Assembly: GCA_919902965.1 (NCBI GenBank)
Contig: CAKKSJ010000166.1
Location: 1-17,595 of the forward strand
From: Burkholderiales bacterium
GTDB taxonomy: Bacteria; Pseudomonadota; Gammaproteobacteria; Burkholderiales; SG8-39
DNA length: 17,595 nucleotides
Reading direction: 5' to 3'
In this document: piece after piece, positions 7,335 to 12,793 of the stretch
How the letters are laid out: each line of letters begins with the position of its first letter
Numbering within the stretch: the first letter of the stretch is position 1
The notes under the pieces: generated by a model
The model's input: the letters and a program-made list of their open reading frames with translations, nothing else
What the model was told of the DNA's origin: nothing
The model's database searches: none
Made by a program: the position numbers and the translations under genes

Positions 7335-8258
7335 CTAACTCAGCGCCCTCGCAATCGCCAGCAGCAGCAATACGAACAGCATCACCACCAGCGCGCGCCA
7401 GACCAGGCCTATGGTGCTGTCGAGAAAACCGACGTCGGCGTCGTCCCCTAGGCCCATTTCCGGCCGGTCGACCGGGTTTTCTTCGGCAAGAAAAGGCATG
7501 CCCAGGCGCACGCCCATGGCGCCGGCGCCGCTGGCCAGCACTACGCCCAGCGAGGGGTCGGGCCATTTCGCCGCCTGACCGCGCCAGCAGTACGCAGCGT
7601 CTTCGAAATCACCAACCACCGCGAACGCAATCCCGGTCAGCCGCGCGGGCGCCCAGTCGAGCAGCCGGAACACCTGGCCGGCGAAATCGCCGAACGCCGC
7701 CAGCTCGCTATCCGCGCGTCCGGCCCAGCGCTGGTGCAGGAAAGCCGACAACCTGTAGAGGATGGCGCCGACCGGCCCGGGCAACAGCACGAACCAGAAC
7801 ACCACCGCGAACACGTGCCGGTGCGAGGCAATCAAGGCTTCTTCGATGGTGAGGCGTGCCACTTCTTCTGCATTCAGCCGCTCGCAACTCGCGCCGCGCC
7901 ACTCGCCCAGGATAGCGCGTGCCTCGTTCAGATCACCGTTCTTGAGCGCCCAATGTATGTCGGTGAAATAGTGGCTCACATGGCGAAAACCCATAGTCAC
8001 ATAGAGTATGAGCACATTGAAAGCCAGAGCCAGCAAGGGCGACAGACCATGGAGCAGGTAATAGATCAAGATCGCCAACAGCATTGCCGGCACCACGCCC
8101 AGCATCCAGGCGATCATTCCATGCGCTCGCTCGCCTGCGTTGAAATGCTGTTGCAGGAAGTCGGCAAAACGCCCTGCCCAGGACACTAATTCCTTGCGCT
8201 CGGCGAGCGGACGCCATTGCTCGAGCAGGAGGGCGATGATCAAAGAAATAAGGCTCAT
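7335..8258 (-). CDS. CobD/CbiB-family membrane protein
   Basis: A 307-residue multi-span membrane protein that resembles the CobD/CbiB family, whose best-known members make adenosylcobinamide phosphate. It keeps the family-like N terminus (MSLISLIIALLLEQWRPL), membrane helices near residues 50-75 and 76-95 (numbered from this start), the segment TMGFRHVSHYFTDIHWAL, and a hydrophobic C terminus (WRALVVMLFVLLLLAIARAL). Betaproteobacteria often carry this gene outside cobalamin clusters, and no other cobalamin gene is present, so a role in B12 synthesis is doubtful; AmpE-like regulatory relatives are an alternative. The ATG at 8258 was chosen over the 19-codon-longer frame because the conserved region starts there and a perfect TATAAT (8305-8310, minus strand) would place transcription start near 8298. 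Confidence 0.8.
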   Translation of the reverse strand: MSLISLIIALLLEQWRPLAERKELVSWAGRFADFLQQHFNAGERAHGMIAWMLGVVPAMLLAILIYYLLHGLSPLLALAFNVLILYVTMGFRHVSHYFTDIHWALKNGDLNEARAILGEWRGASCERLNAEEVARLTIEEALIASHRHVFAVVFWFVLLPGPVGAILYRLSAFLHQRWAGRADSELAAFGDFAGQVFRLLDWAPARLTGIAFAVVGDFEDAAYCWRGQAAKWPDPSLGVVLASGAGAMGVRLGMPFLAEENPVDRPEMGLGDDADVGFLDSTIGLVWRALVVMLFVLLLLAIARALS

Positions 8259-8304
8259 TGTGGGACGGGACACTAATGCGACGGCGCAGGGCAGCAGGCT
8301 AGGT

Positions 8305-8310
8305 ATTATA
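8305..8310 (-). promoter_or_regulatory. Candidate -10 box for the CobD/CbiB-family gene
   Basis: On the minus strand these bases read TATAAT, a perfect sigma-70 -10 hexamer, 46 nt before the chosen ATG. No -35 at normal spacing is convincing; TTGAAC is present but only 12 nt upstream. Predicted transcription start is near 8298, giving about a 40-nt leader. It lies in the 104-nt gap after the Nudix gene. Confidence 0.4.
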
Positions 8311-8362
8311 CGCACTCCGCCGGTTCAACCGCGCCGCCGGGCAGTGTCGATCGCTTGCCGGA

Positions 8363-8995
8363 CTAGCTTGCCGTCAGAAACGCATAGAAGTTCATCAGCA
8401 TCCCCGCGGTCGCACCCCAGATATAGCGCTGTCCATAGGGCATGGCGTAGTAGTACCTGGTTCGGCCCTGATACTGCAGCGTATTGCGCTGGTGGTTGCC
8501 CGGATCGAGAAAAAACGCCAGGGGCACTTCGAACGCCTCCGCCACCTCGAATGCGTCCAGACGCAAGGCCGGAAGCGTACGCACCAATCCGACCACCGGC
8601 GTGACATGATAACCGGTGACCGTGGTGTACTCGGGCAGAGTACCCAGTACCTCTACATGGGAATGCGGCAAACCGATTTCCTCAGAGGCTTCGCGCAAGG
8701 CGGTCGCCGCCGGGGATGCATCGCCGGGGTCGCTGCGTCCTCCCGGAAAGCTGATCTGGCCGGCGTGGTCGTACAGGTGGTCGGTACGCTGGGTGAGCAG
8801 AATGCTAAGCCCGGCGTCGCGTATCACCACGGGCACCAGCACTGCCGCAGGCCGCAGTGCCTCGCCCTGCCGCCAGAGATGGCCGTCCCCGGTAGCGATC
8901 GGCGCCACGGCGCGGCCGGCCGCGAAACGCCGCCGCAGCCACGCTTCGGTAAGCGGATCGCCCTCTTCCTGCCGTTCGGATGTTTCAGTAGGCAT
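8363..8995 (-). CDS. CoA pyrophosphatase (Nudix hydrolase, NudL-type)
   Basis: This 210-residue cytoplasmic Nudix hydrolase probably splits CoA or its derivatives into phosphopantetheine and 3',5'-ADP. The family-specific signature LLTQRTDHLYDHAGQISFPGG runs directly into the Nudix box GGRSDPGDASPAATALREASEEIGL. The spacing before REASEE is one residue longer than in MutT, with D in place of the first E; the same arrangement is seen in E. coli NudL, so it is not a defect. TTVTGYHVTPVVGLV is also typical of this subfamily. No Shine-Dalgarno precedes the ATG at 8995. Instead TACAAT lies 6 nt upstream, which would give a leaderless mRNA. It is followed on the same strand by the CobD/CbiB-family gene. 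Confidence 0.9.
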   Translation of the reverse strand: MPTETSERQEEGDPLTEAWLRRRFAAGRAVAPIATGDGHLWRQGEALRPAAVLVPVVIRDAGLSILLTQRTDHLYDHAGQISFPGGRSDPGDASPAATALREASEEIGLPHSHVEVLGTLPEYTTVTGYHVTPVVGLVRTLPALRLDAFEVAEAFEVPLAFFLDPGNHQRNTLQYQGRTRYYYAMPYGQRYIWGATAGMLMNFYAFLTAS

Positions 8996-9001
8996 AAATC
9001 A

Positions 9002-9007
9002 ATTGTA
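9002..9007 (-). promoter_or_regulatory. Candidate -10 box for the Nudix gene (possible leaderless start)
   Basis: The minus strand reads TACAAT, five of six matches to the consensus. Six bases (TGATTT) separate it from the ATG, so a normal start point would be at or within a base of the A of ATG. No -35 at standard spacing is clear (TTCACG lies 13 nt upstream). No ribosome site is present in the interval. Confidence 0.35.
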
Positions 9008-9123
9008 GCCCCAAAAATGCCGTGAACCCGGAGCGCGGTAGCTTTCGCCCGCAGGAACAATGCGTCAAAGACGCCGCCTTTGGCTGGACTGTCTGAAGAT
9101 TTTGTCCGGGCAGGAGGGAATAA

Positions 9124-9234
9124 ATGCCTAGACCCGCTGTATGCTCCACGGGTACACCCGTTACTGAATTTTCCAGGAGGATAAAAAATGAAATATTCCG
9201 CCATTGGTTTGTTTGCCGGACTGCTGCTGGCTAG
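9124..9234 (+). CDS. Possible upstream ORF overlapping the small secreted-protein gene
   Basis: A 36-codon frame begins at ATG 9124, 5 nt after a near-perfect ribosome site AGGAGGG (9112-9118). It reads through the ribosome site (AGGAGG, 9175-9180) of the next gene and stops at 9232-9234, 47 nt inside that gene in another frame. The peptide (beginning MPRPAVCSTGTPVTEF) has no recognisable domain. Either it is a translated regulatory leader or the first AGGAGGG is fortuitous. The 14-nt interrupted palindrome ACGGGTACACCCGT (9148-9161) lies inside it and could be an operator. Confidence 0.22.
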   Translation: MPRPAVCSTGTPVTEFSRRIKNEIFRHWFVCRTAAG

Positions 9235-9430
9235 CGCGAGCGCCTTTGCTTTCCATTGCCCTGCAGATATGAAGAAAATCGACGCGGCCTTGAGCGGCGC
9301 CAAGCTCAGCGAAGCCAAGATGTCAGAAGTCAAAAAGCTGCGCACCGAGGGCGAGTCCCTGCACAAGGCCGGCAAGCACCAGGATTCGGTGGATACGCTT
9401 GCCAAGGCGATGAAAATCCTCAGCATCTGA
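9188..9430 (+). CDS. Small secreted protein of unknown function
   Basis: I do not recognise a named family. The 80-residue product has a clear Sec signal peptide: K2, hydrophobic core 5-16, and a likely cleavage after A21 in AFA|FHC, or after A19. The mature part is about 59 residues, lysine-rich and predicted helical, with a single cysteine (C24) near its new N terminus and two heptad-like stretches (KLSEAKMSEVKKLRTEGE and HKAGKHQDSVDTLAKAMKIL). The latter resembles one TPR-like helix pair, only as inference. The start is secure: AGGAGG at 9175-9180 lies 7 nt before the ATG. A strong hairpin terminator follows 17 nt after the stop, so it is probably transcribed alone and well. The single cysteine could allow dimer formation in the periplasm. 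Confidence 0.8.
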   Translation: MKYSAIGLFAGLLLASASAFAFHCPADMKKIDAALSGAKLSEAKMSEVKKLRTEGESLHKAGKHQDSVDTLAKAMKILSI

Positions 9431-9443
9431 CGCATTCTGCAAG

Positions 9444-9485
9444 AAAAAAGACGCCGCGGTTTCCGCCGCGGCGTCTTGCATTTTT
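9444..9485. terminator. Bidirectional intrinsic terminator
   Basis: A perfect 12-bp GC-rich stem runs 9448-9459 against 9466-9477 (AAGACGCCGCGG and its complement; loop 9460-9465). On the plus strand it is followed by GCATTTTT. On the minus strand the A-run 9444-9449 gives six T directly at the stem base. It lies between the stops of the small secreted-protein gene (+) and the TRAP binding-protein gene (-), so it can end transcription from both sides. Confidence 0.85.
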
Positions 9486-9532
9486 CGATCTGCGCGCCAG
9501 GCGTTTGGCACCCGCCAGGCGCGCCCGCTACA

Positions 9533-10522
9533 TCACTTGATCGCCTGCAGCTTATCGTAGACGCCTTTCGGCCAGGGCAGTGAACTGCCGTCGGGCAGTT
9601 TGCCCGATTTGTAGTACTTCTGTACCGCCGCGATGAACGGCTTGCGGTCGACCTTGACCACGGTTTTGCCGCGTGTAGCAAAATCTGTCGTCAGCTTTTT
9701 CTCCGCCTCGATGATCTCGCCCGTCGCGCGCGCGGCCGCTTCGCGGTACACCGCAGTGAACGTCTTCTTGTCGGCGTCGGAAAGCTTCGCCCACAAGGGC
9801 GCACCGATAATCGTCAACAACGCATCCGTGATATGCCCCGTGAGGTTGATGTGCGTCTGCACCTCGTAGAACTTCTTGGCGTCGATAGTGGGCAGCGGAT
9901 TTTCCTGCGCATCCACGGTTTTATTCTGCAGCGCCAGATACACCTCGGCGAAGGCGATCGGCGTCGGATTTGCGCCGACTGCGCGCGGGAACAGAGTGTA
10001 TAGCGGTGCATCGGGCACGCGGATTTTCAGGTTCTTCATGTCCGCGGGCGCGTTGATCGCCTTGTTGGCGGTGACATGGCGCTCGCCGTAATAGGTGATC
10101 GCCACCACCTTGTTGCCGCCGGTCGCCTTGGCGTAGCCGTCGGACAACTCGTCGAACAGCTTGGAAGTGGAAAATTTCTTCCAGTGACCGAAGTCGCGGA
10201 ACATGAAGGGCGCGCCGCCGATGCTGATCGGACCGTAGTTGCGGCCGGCGAACAGCTGACCGGTGTAAATCATGTCAACCGTGCCCAGGGTTAAGCCCTG
10301 GTTGATGTCGCTTTCCTTTCCCAACTGCGATGCCGGGAACACCTCCACGCTATAGCGATTGCTGGTGCGCTTGGCGATTTCCGACGCCGCCCACACCGCA
10401 GCAGTCTGATAGGGTTCGGATACTTCGTAGACATGCGCAAACTTCAGCTTGGTCTGCGCGATTGCGCCGCCACTGGCGGCAAAAGCCAGGGCGAACGCCG
10501 CGGCCAGGTATTTGAGCTTCAT
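9533..10522 (-). CDS. TRAP transporter substrate-binding protein, DctP family
   Basis: This is the periplasmic binding component of a tripartite ATP-independent transporter, which usually captures a carboxylate-bearing solute. The 329-residue precursor has a Sec signal peptide ending at AIA|Q (A22). Conserved family features are present: R148 in YGERHVTANK, the carboxylate-binding arginine R168 in LKIRVPDAP, and the segment AFAEVYLALQNKTVDAQENPL with N208. It is close to family length and appears intact. The ribosome site AAAAGGAA lies about 8 nt before the ATG. It is the last gene of the minus-strand cluster, separated from the NIPSNAP gene by 128 nt holding a hairpin. No DctQ or DctM membrane gene is in the window, so its permease must be elsewhere or it is an orphan binding protein. 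The ligand cannot be assigned. Confidence 0.92.
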   Translation of the reverse strand: MKLKYLAAAFALAFAASGGAIAQTKLKFAHVYEVSEPYQTAAVWAASEIAKRTSNRYSVEVFPASQLGKESDINQGLTLGTVDMIYTGQLFAGRNYGPISIGGAPFMFRDFGHWKKFSTSKLFDELSDGYAKATGGNKVVAITYYGERHVTANKAINAPADMKNLKIRVPDAPLYTLFPRAVGANPTPIAFAEVYLALQNKTVDAQENPLPTIDAKKFYEVQTHINLTGHITDALLTIIGAPLWAKLSDADKKTFTAVYREAAARATGEIIEAEKKLTTDFATRGKTVVKVDRKPFIAAVQKYYKSGKLPDGSSLPWPKGVYDKLQAIK

Positions 10523-10560
10523 AGGTCTGATTCCTTTTGGTTTAATGCACGACTAAGGGT

Positions 10561-10584
10561 CGCGCCGGCAAAATCGCCGGCGCG
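10561..10584 (-). promoter_or_regulatory. Intercistronic hairpin before the TRAP binding-protein gene
   Basis: CGCGCCGGC (10561-10569) pairs perfectly with GCCGGCGCG (10576-10584) around a 6-nt loop, between the NIPSNAP stop and the binding-protein start. No T-run follows on the minus strand, so complete termination is unlikely. Such stems commonly mark mRNA processing or partial termination and let a downstream binding-protein gene be expressed at a different level. Confidence 0.5.
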
Positions 10585-10612
10585 GGATACAAGCGAACCG
10601 CAAAACCTAACA

Positions 10613-10642
10613 CCTGACAACACCAACATTCCTGACACCAAC
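10613..10642. repeat. Short imperfect direct repeat upstream of the TRAP binding-protein gene
   Basis: CCTGACAACACCAAC (10613-10627) is repeated as CCTGACACCAAC (10631-10642), the second copy lacking three bases. The two are separated by ATT. The pair lies about 100 nt before the binding-protein ATG and could be a tandem operator or simple duplication. Confidence 0.3.
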
Positions 10643-10650
10643 GGCCCCGG

Positions 10651-10971
10651 CTACTGGATCCCCGACTTCGACGTGGCCAGCAGCCGGGTCACCTGGATTT
10701 TTTCACGGATGATCATGCCGTCATTGACCGGCTTGATCTCGTTGACCCAGGTCGGGCTCTCGTACATCTCGGCATACAGGCGCTGGCGCTCCTGCTCGCT
10801 GTCGAAGCGGCGCAGCCAGACGTAGAGATCCGGGTCTTCTTCGGCAATGAAACTGCCGAGCACCATCACACCCAGTGAAGCCTGGTAGGGAATGATCTTT
10901 TCTTCCATCCATTTGACCCAGCGCTCGCGCTGGCCGGGTTTCAGCCGGTACTGGCGCAACTCGAATATCAT
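10651..10971 (-). CDS. NIPSNAP family protein
   Basis: This 106-residue protein of the NIPSNAP/dimeric alpha-beta-barrel type has no signal peptide and is presumably cytoplasmic. It has the family pattern: MIFELRQYRLKPGQRERWVKWMEEKIIPYQ, a central VLGSFIAEEDPDLYVWLRRFDSEQERQRL, and a final strand region ending IREKIQVTRLL. Members often occur beside catabolic genes, but their biochemical role is mostly unproven. It begins 21 nt after the quinone oxidoreductase stop and is therefore almost certainly co-transcribed with it. The TRAP binding-protein gene follows on the same strand. Confidence 0.85.
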   Translation of the reverse strand: MIFELRQYRLKPGQRERWVKWMEEKIIPYQASLGVMVLGSFIAEEDPDLYVWLRRFDSEQERQRLYAEMYESPTWVNEIKPVNDGMIIREKIQVTRLLATSKSGIQ

Positions 10972-10992
10972 CGCCCCTCCTGCCTGCCGTGC

Positions 10993-11967
10993 CTAAGGGA
11001 TAAGCAGCGTCGAACCGGTAGTCTTGCGCGCCTCGAGATCGCGGTGCGCCTGTACCACGTCCTTGAGCGCGTAGCGCTGCCGCACCTCGATTTTTACCTT
11101 GCCCGACAGAACGACTTCGAACAAATCCTTGGCGGAAGCCACCAAATCGTCGCGCTTGGCGGTGTAATGCATCAGGCTCGGCCGTGTAAAAAACAGCGAA
11201 CCGCGCGAGGCGAGCATGCTTGAGTCAAACGCCGGGGTCGGACCCGAGGCGTTGCCGAAACTCACCATCATGCCCATAGGACGCAGGCAGTCGAGCGAAC
11301 CGACGAAAGTATCCTTGCCGATCGAGTCATACACGACCGGCAGCAGGGCGCCGCCCATAATCTCCTTCACCCGCTCGGTGAAATTCTCGCGCGTGTAGAC
11401 GATAGTGTGATCGCAGCCGTGCGTTTTCGCCAGCGCCGCTTTCTCGTCCGAGCCGACGGTGCCGATCACCGTCGCGCCCAGGGCCTTGGCCCACTGGCAC
11501 ACAATCAGTCCCACGCCGCCGGCCGCGGCGTGAATGAGGATGGTGTCGCCCGGCTGAACCTTGTAGGTGCGCTTGAGCAGGTACTGCGCGGTTATGCCCT
11601 GCAGCATCATCGCCGCGCCCTGTTCGAAAGACAGGCCGTCGGGCAGGTTCACCAGCCGGTCGGCCGTCATGAGCCGAACTTCGGCATAGGCGCCGACCGG
11701 CGGGGCGGAATAGGCAACGCGATCGCCTTTCTTGACATTGGTGACACCCTCGCCCACTGCCTCGACCACGCCGGCGGCTTCCAGGCCGATGCCGCTGGGC
11801 ATCGCCAGCGGATACAGACCGGAGCGGTGATAAACGTCGATGTAATTCAGGCCGCAGGCCTGGTGGCGTACGCGTGCCTGACCCTTTCCAGGCTCGCCCA
11901 CCTCGACGTCCTCCCACACCATGACTTCGGGACCGCCTTGTTTATGCAATCGGATCGCTTTTGACAT
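10993..11967 (-). CDS. NAD(P)H:quinone oxidoreductase, zeta-crystallin-like (zinc-free MDR)
   Basis: A 324-residue medium-chain dehydrogenase/reductase of the quinone oxidoreductase branch, which in known members reduces quinones with NADPH, often by one electron. Family marks are GLNYIDVYHRSGLYP (39-53), GIGLEAAGVVEAVG (59-72), and the NADPH-binding loop AAAGGVGL (147-154) followed by AKALGATVIGTVGS. The cysteine cluster and catalytic zinc ligands of alcohol dehydrogenases are absent, as expected for this branch. The C terminus ends in the usual HRDLEARKTTGSTLLIP. GGGAACAG precedes the ATG. A candidate promoter is listed at 12052-12079. It probably leads the transcript that continues into the NIPSNAP gene and perhaps the TRAP binding-protein gene; the physiological electron acceptor is unknown. 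Confidence 0.92.
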   Translation of the reverse strand: MSKAIRLHKQGGPEVMVWEDVEVGEPGKGQARVRHQACGLNYIDVYHRSGLYPLAMPSGIGLEAAGVVEAVGEGVTNVKKGDRVAYSAPPVGAYAEVRLMTADRLVNLPDGLSFEQGAAMMLQGITAQYLLKRTYKVQPGDTILIHAAAGGVGLIVCQWAKALGATVIGTVGSDEKAALAKTHGCDHTIVYTRENFTERVKEIMGGALLPVVYDSIGKDTFVGSLDCLRPMGMMVSFGNASGPTPAFDSSMLASRGSLFFTRPSLMHYTAKRDDLVASAKDLFEVVLSGKVKIEVRQRYALKDVVQAHRDLEARKTTGSTLLIP

Positions 11968-12051
11968 ATTCTGTTCCCAACAAAAGTTTGAACTACGGAA
12001 ATTCGCCGGCGGATCGTATGAGAAACCGGGCCGGTCGAACTTGGGCTGATC

Positions 12052-12079
12052 AATATGTTACAACAAAATTTTCTGACAA
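12052..12079 (-). promoter_or_regulatory. Candidate sigma-70 promoter for the quinone oxidoreductase cluster
   Basis: On the minus strand TTGTCA (12074-12079, five of six matches) is followed after 16 nt by CATATT (12052-12057, four of six). It lies in the AT-rich part of the 166-nt gap between phaM and the quinone oxidoreductase gene and would give a leader of about 75 nt. This is one of the better-formed promoters in the window. Confidence 0.5.
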
Positions 12080-12133
12080 ACCGGGCAAGCACCGGACCCG
12101 CGCACGGCGGCGCGAAACGACTGGCGCCGCTGC

Positions 12134-12526
12134 TTATTTCGGTTTTGCTTTGCGCGGCGCCGGTTCTACGGGTTTGTGTTCGGCCGGCTTGGCAGCGGCA
12201 GCGCCGGCAGCCGCCTGCATCAGGTTCCACCAGGCGGCGGGATCGGGACCAGGACTCTTGCCCGCCTCCGCCGCAGGACCTGCCGGCATGGGCTGCATCG
12301 ATTTCATTGCAGCCAGCGTGTTCCTCTGCATCTCCAGCCCCTGGATCGACAGGCGCAGCATATTGAGGTTGAGATTGAGCCAGTTCTCCACCGATTTCAG
12401 GTCGGCGATTTTCTTTTCAACGGCCTCTATGTCCAGCGTGGGCGCTACCATGCCCGGCATGGGCAAGCCCATGGGGTTCCACAGCTTTTGCATGAACTCG
12501 AACGGATCCGGCAACGGGTCGGACAT
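12134..12526 (-). CDS. phaM: PhaM-like polyhydroxyalkanoate granule regulatory protein
   Basis: In Ralstonia, PhaM activates PHA synthase and attaches storage granules to the nucleoid. This 130-residue protein has the characteristic core PTLDIEAVEKKIADLKSVE, then NWLNLNLNMLRLSIQGLEMQ (about residues 29-67), a predicted coiled helix. The N terminus has the granule-protein-like PLPDPFEFMQKLWNPMGLPM. The tail is low-complexity, rich in alanine, proline and lysine (ending EPAPRKAKPK), resembling the DNA-binding tail of PhaM though shorter and less basic. The ATG at 12526 was chosen over a frame starting at 12616 because GAGGTG sits just upstream and the extra residues look like translated spacer. 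No PHA synthase, depolymerase or phasin gene is in the window. Confidence 0.82.
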   Translation of the reverse strand: MSDPLPDPFEFMQKLWNPMGLPMPGMVAPTLDIEAVEKKIADLKSVENWLNLNLNMLRLSIQGLEMQRNTLAAMKSMQPMPAGPAAEAGKSPGPDPAAWWNLMQAAAGAAAAKPAEHKPVEPAPRKAKPK

Positions 12527-12563
12527 GCGACACCTCGCTTCGCGATGGGAAATGGCGAGTTTA

Positions 12564-12591
12564 ATCCTAAGCCGGACCAGCCGGAGGCCAA
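12564..12591 (-). promoter_or_regulatory. Candidate promoter for the phaM-like gene
   Basis: Minus-strand TTGGCC (12586-12591) and TAGGAT (12564-12569), each four of six consensus matches, are separated by 16 nt. The predicted leader is about 30 nt. The -35 box lies only 3 nt from the short hairpin of repeat element B copy 2 (starting at 12595), so the element sits immediately upstream of the promoter. Confidence 0.35.
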
Positions 12592-12592
12592 C

Positions 12593-12662
12593 TTGCGCGC
12601 TGCGCGCGCCAAGCATGCTTTCTGGACGGAAAAACCATCCGTCCAGAAAGCATGGTTATTGA
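12593..12662 (+). repeat. Two-hairpin repeat element, subtype B, copy 2
   Basis: The short hairpin GCGCGC 12595-12600 against 12604-12609 (loop TGC) is followed by a 20-bp stem 12611-12630 against 12638-12657 with one G·G mismatch (12613/12655) and loop AAAACCA. The lead-in TTGCGCG and the exit GGTTATTG match copy 1 at 910-982. Compared with copy 1, three stem positions have changed on both arms so that pairing is kept. It lies directly upstream of the phaM promoter candidate and points toward the facing copy A at 12692-12772. Confidence 0.85.
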
Positions 12663-12691
12663 AAAAAGCAAAGACATTTCTGGGGTTCATT

Positions 12692-12772
12692 TAAGATCGT
12701 CGATCGCGCGCGGATGTGCTTTTCATCCGCGCGCAATCGACGATCCGCGCGGACGGTTTTTCGTCCGCGCAA
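12692..12772 (-). repeat. Two-hairpin repeat element, subtype A, copy 2
   Basis: A 22-bp stem runs 12695-12716 against 12724-12745 (one C·A mismatch at 12705/12735; loop 12717-12723), followed by a perfect 9-bp stem 12747-12755 against 12762-12770 (loop GTTTTT). Bases 12709-12756 are identical to 788-835 of copy 1. It begins 22 nt beyond the patatin gene stop. In its minus-strand reading the patatin transcript would run through the short hairpin first and then the long one, so it could act on that mRNA's 3' end. With the facing copy B it makes a converging pair separated by about 30 nt. Confidence 0.85.
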
Positions 12773-12793
12773 CATCCGGGCTCGGCACATGGT

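Noticed and set aside
7335..8258. Evidence of a cobalamin biosynthesis cluster
   Set aside because: Only a CobD/CbiB-family homologue is present, with no other cob/cbi gene; neighbours are unrelated.
8363..8995. Defective Nudix box (D for the first E and one extra residue)
   Set aside because: The same spacing and substitution occur in E. coli NudL, so this is normal for the CoA-pyrophosphatase branch.
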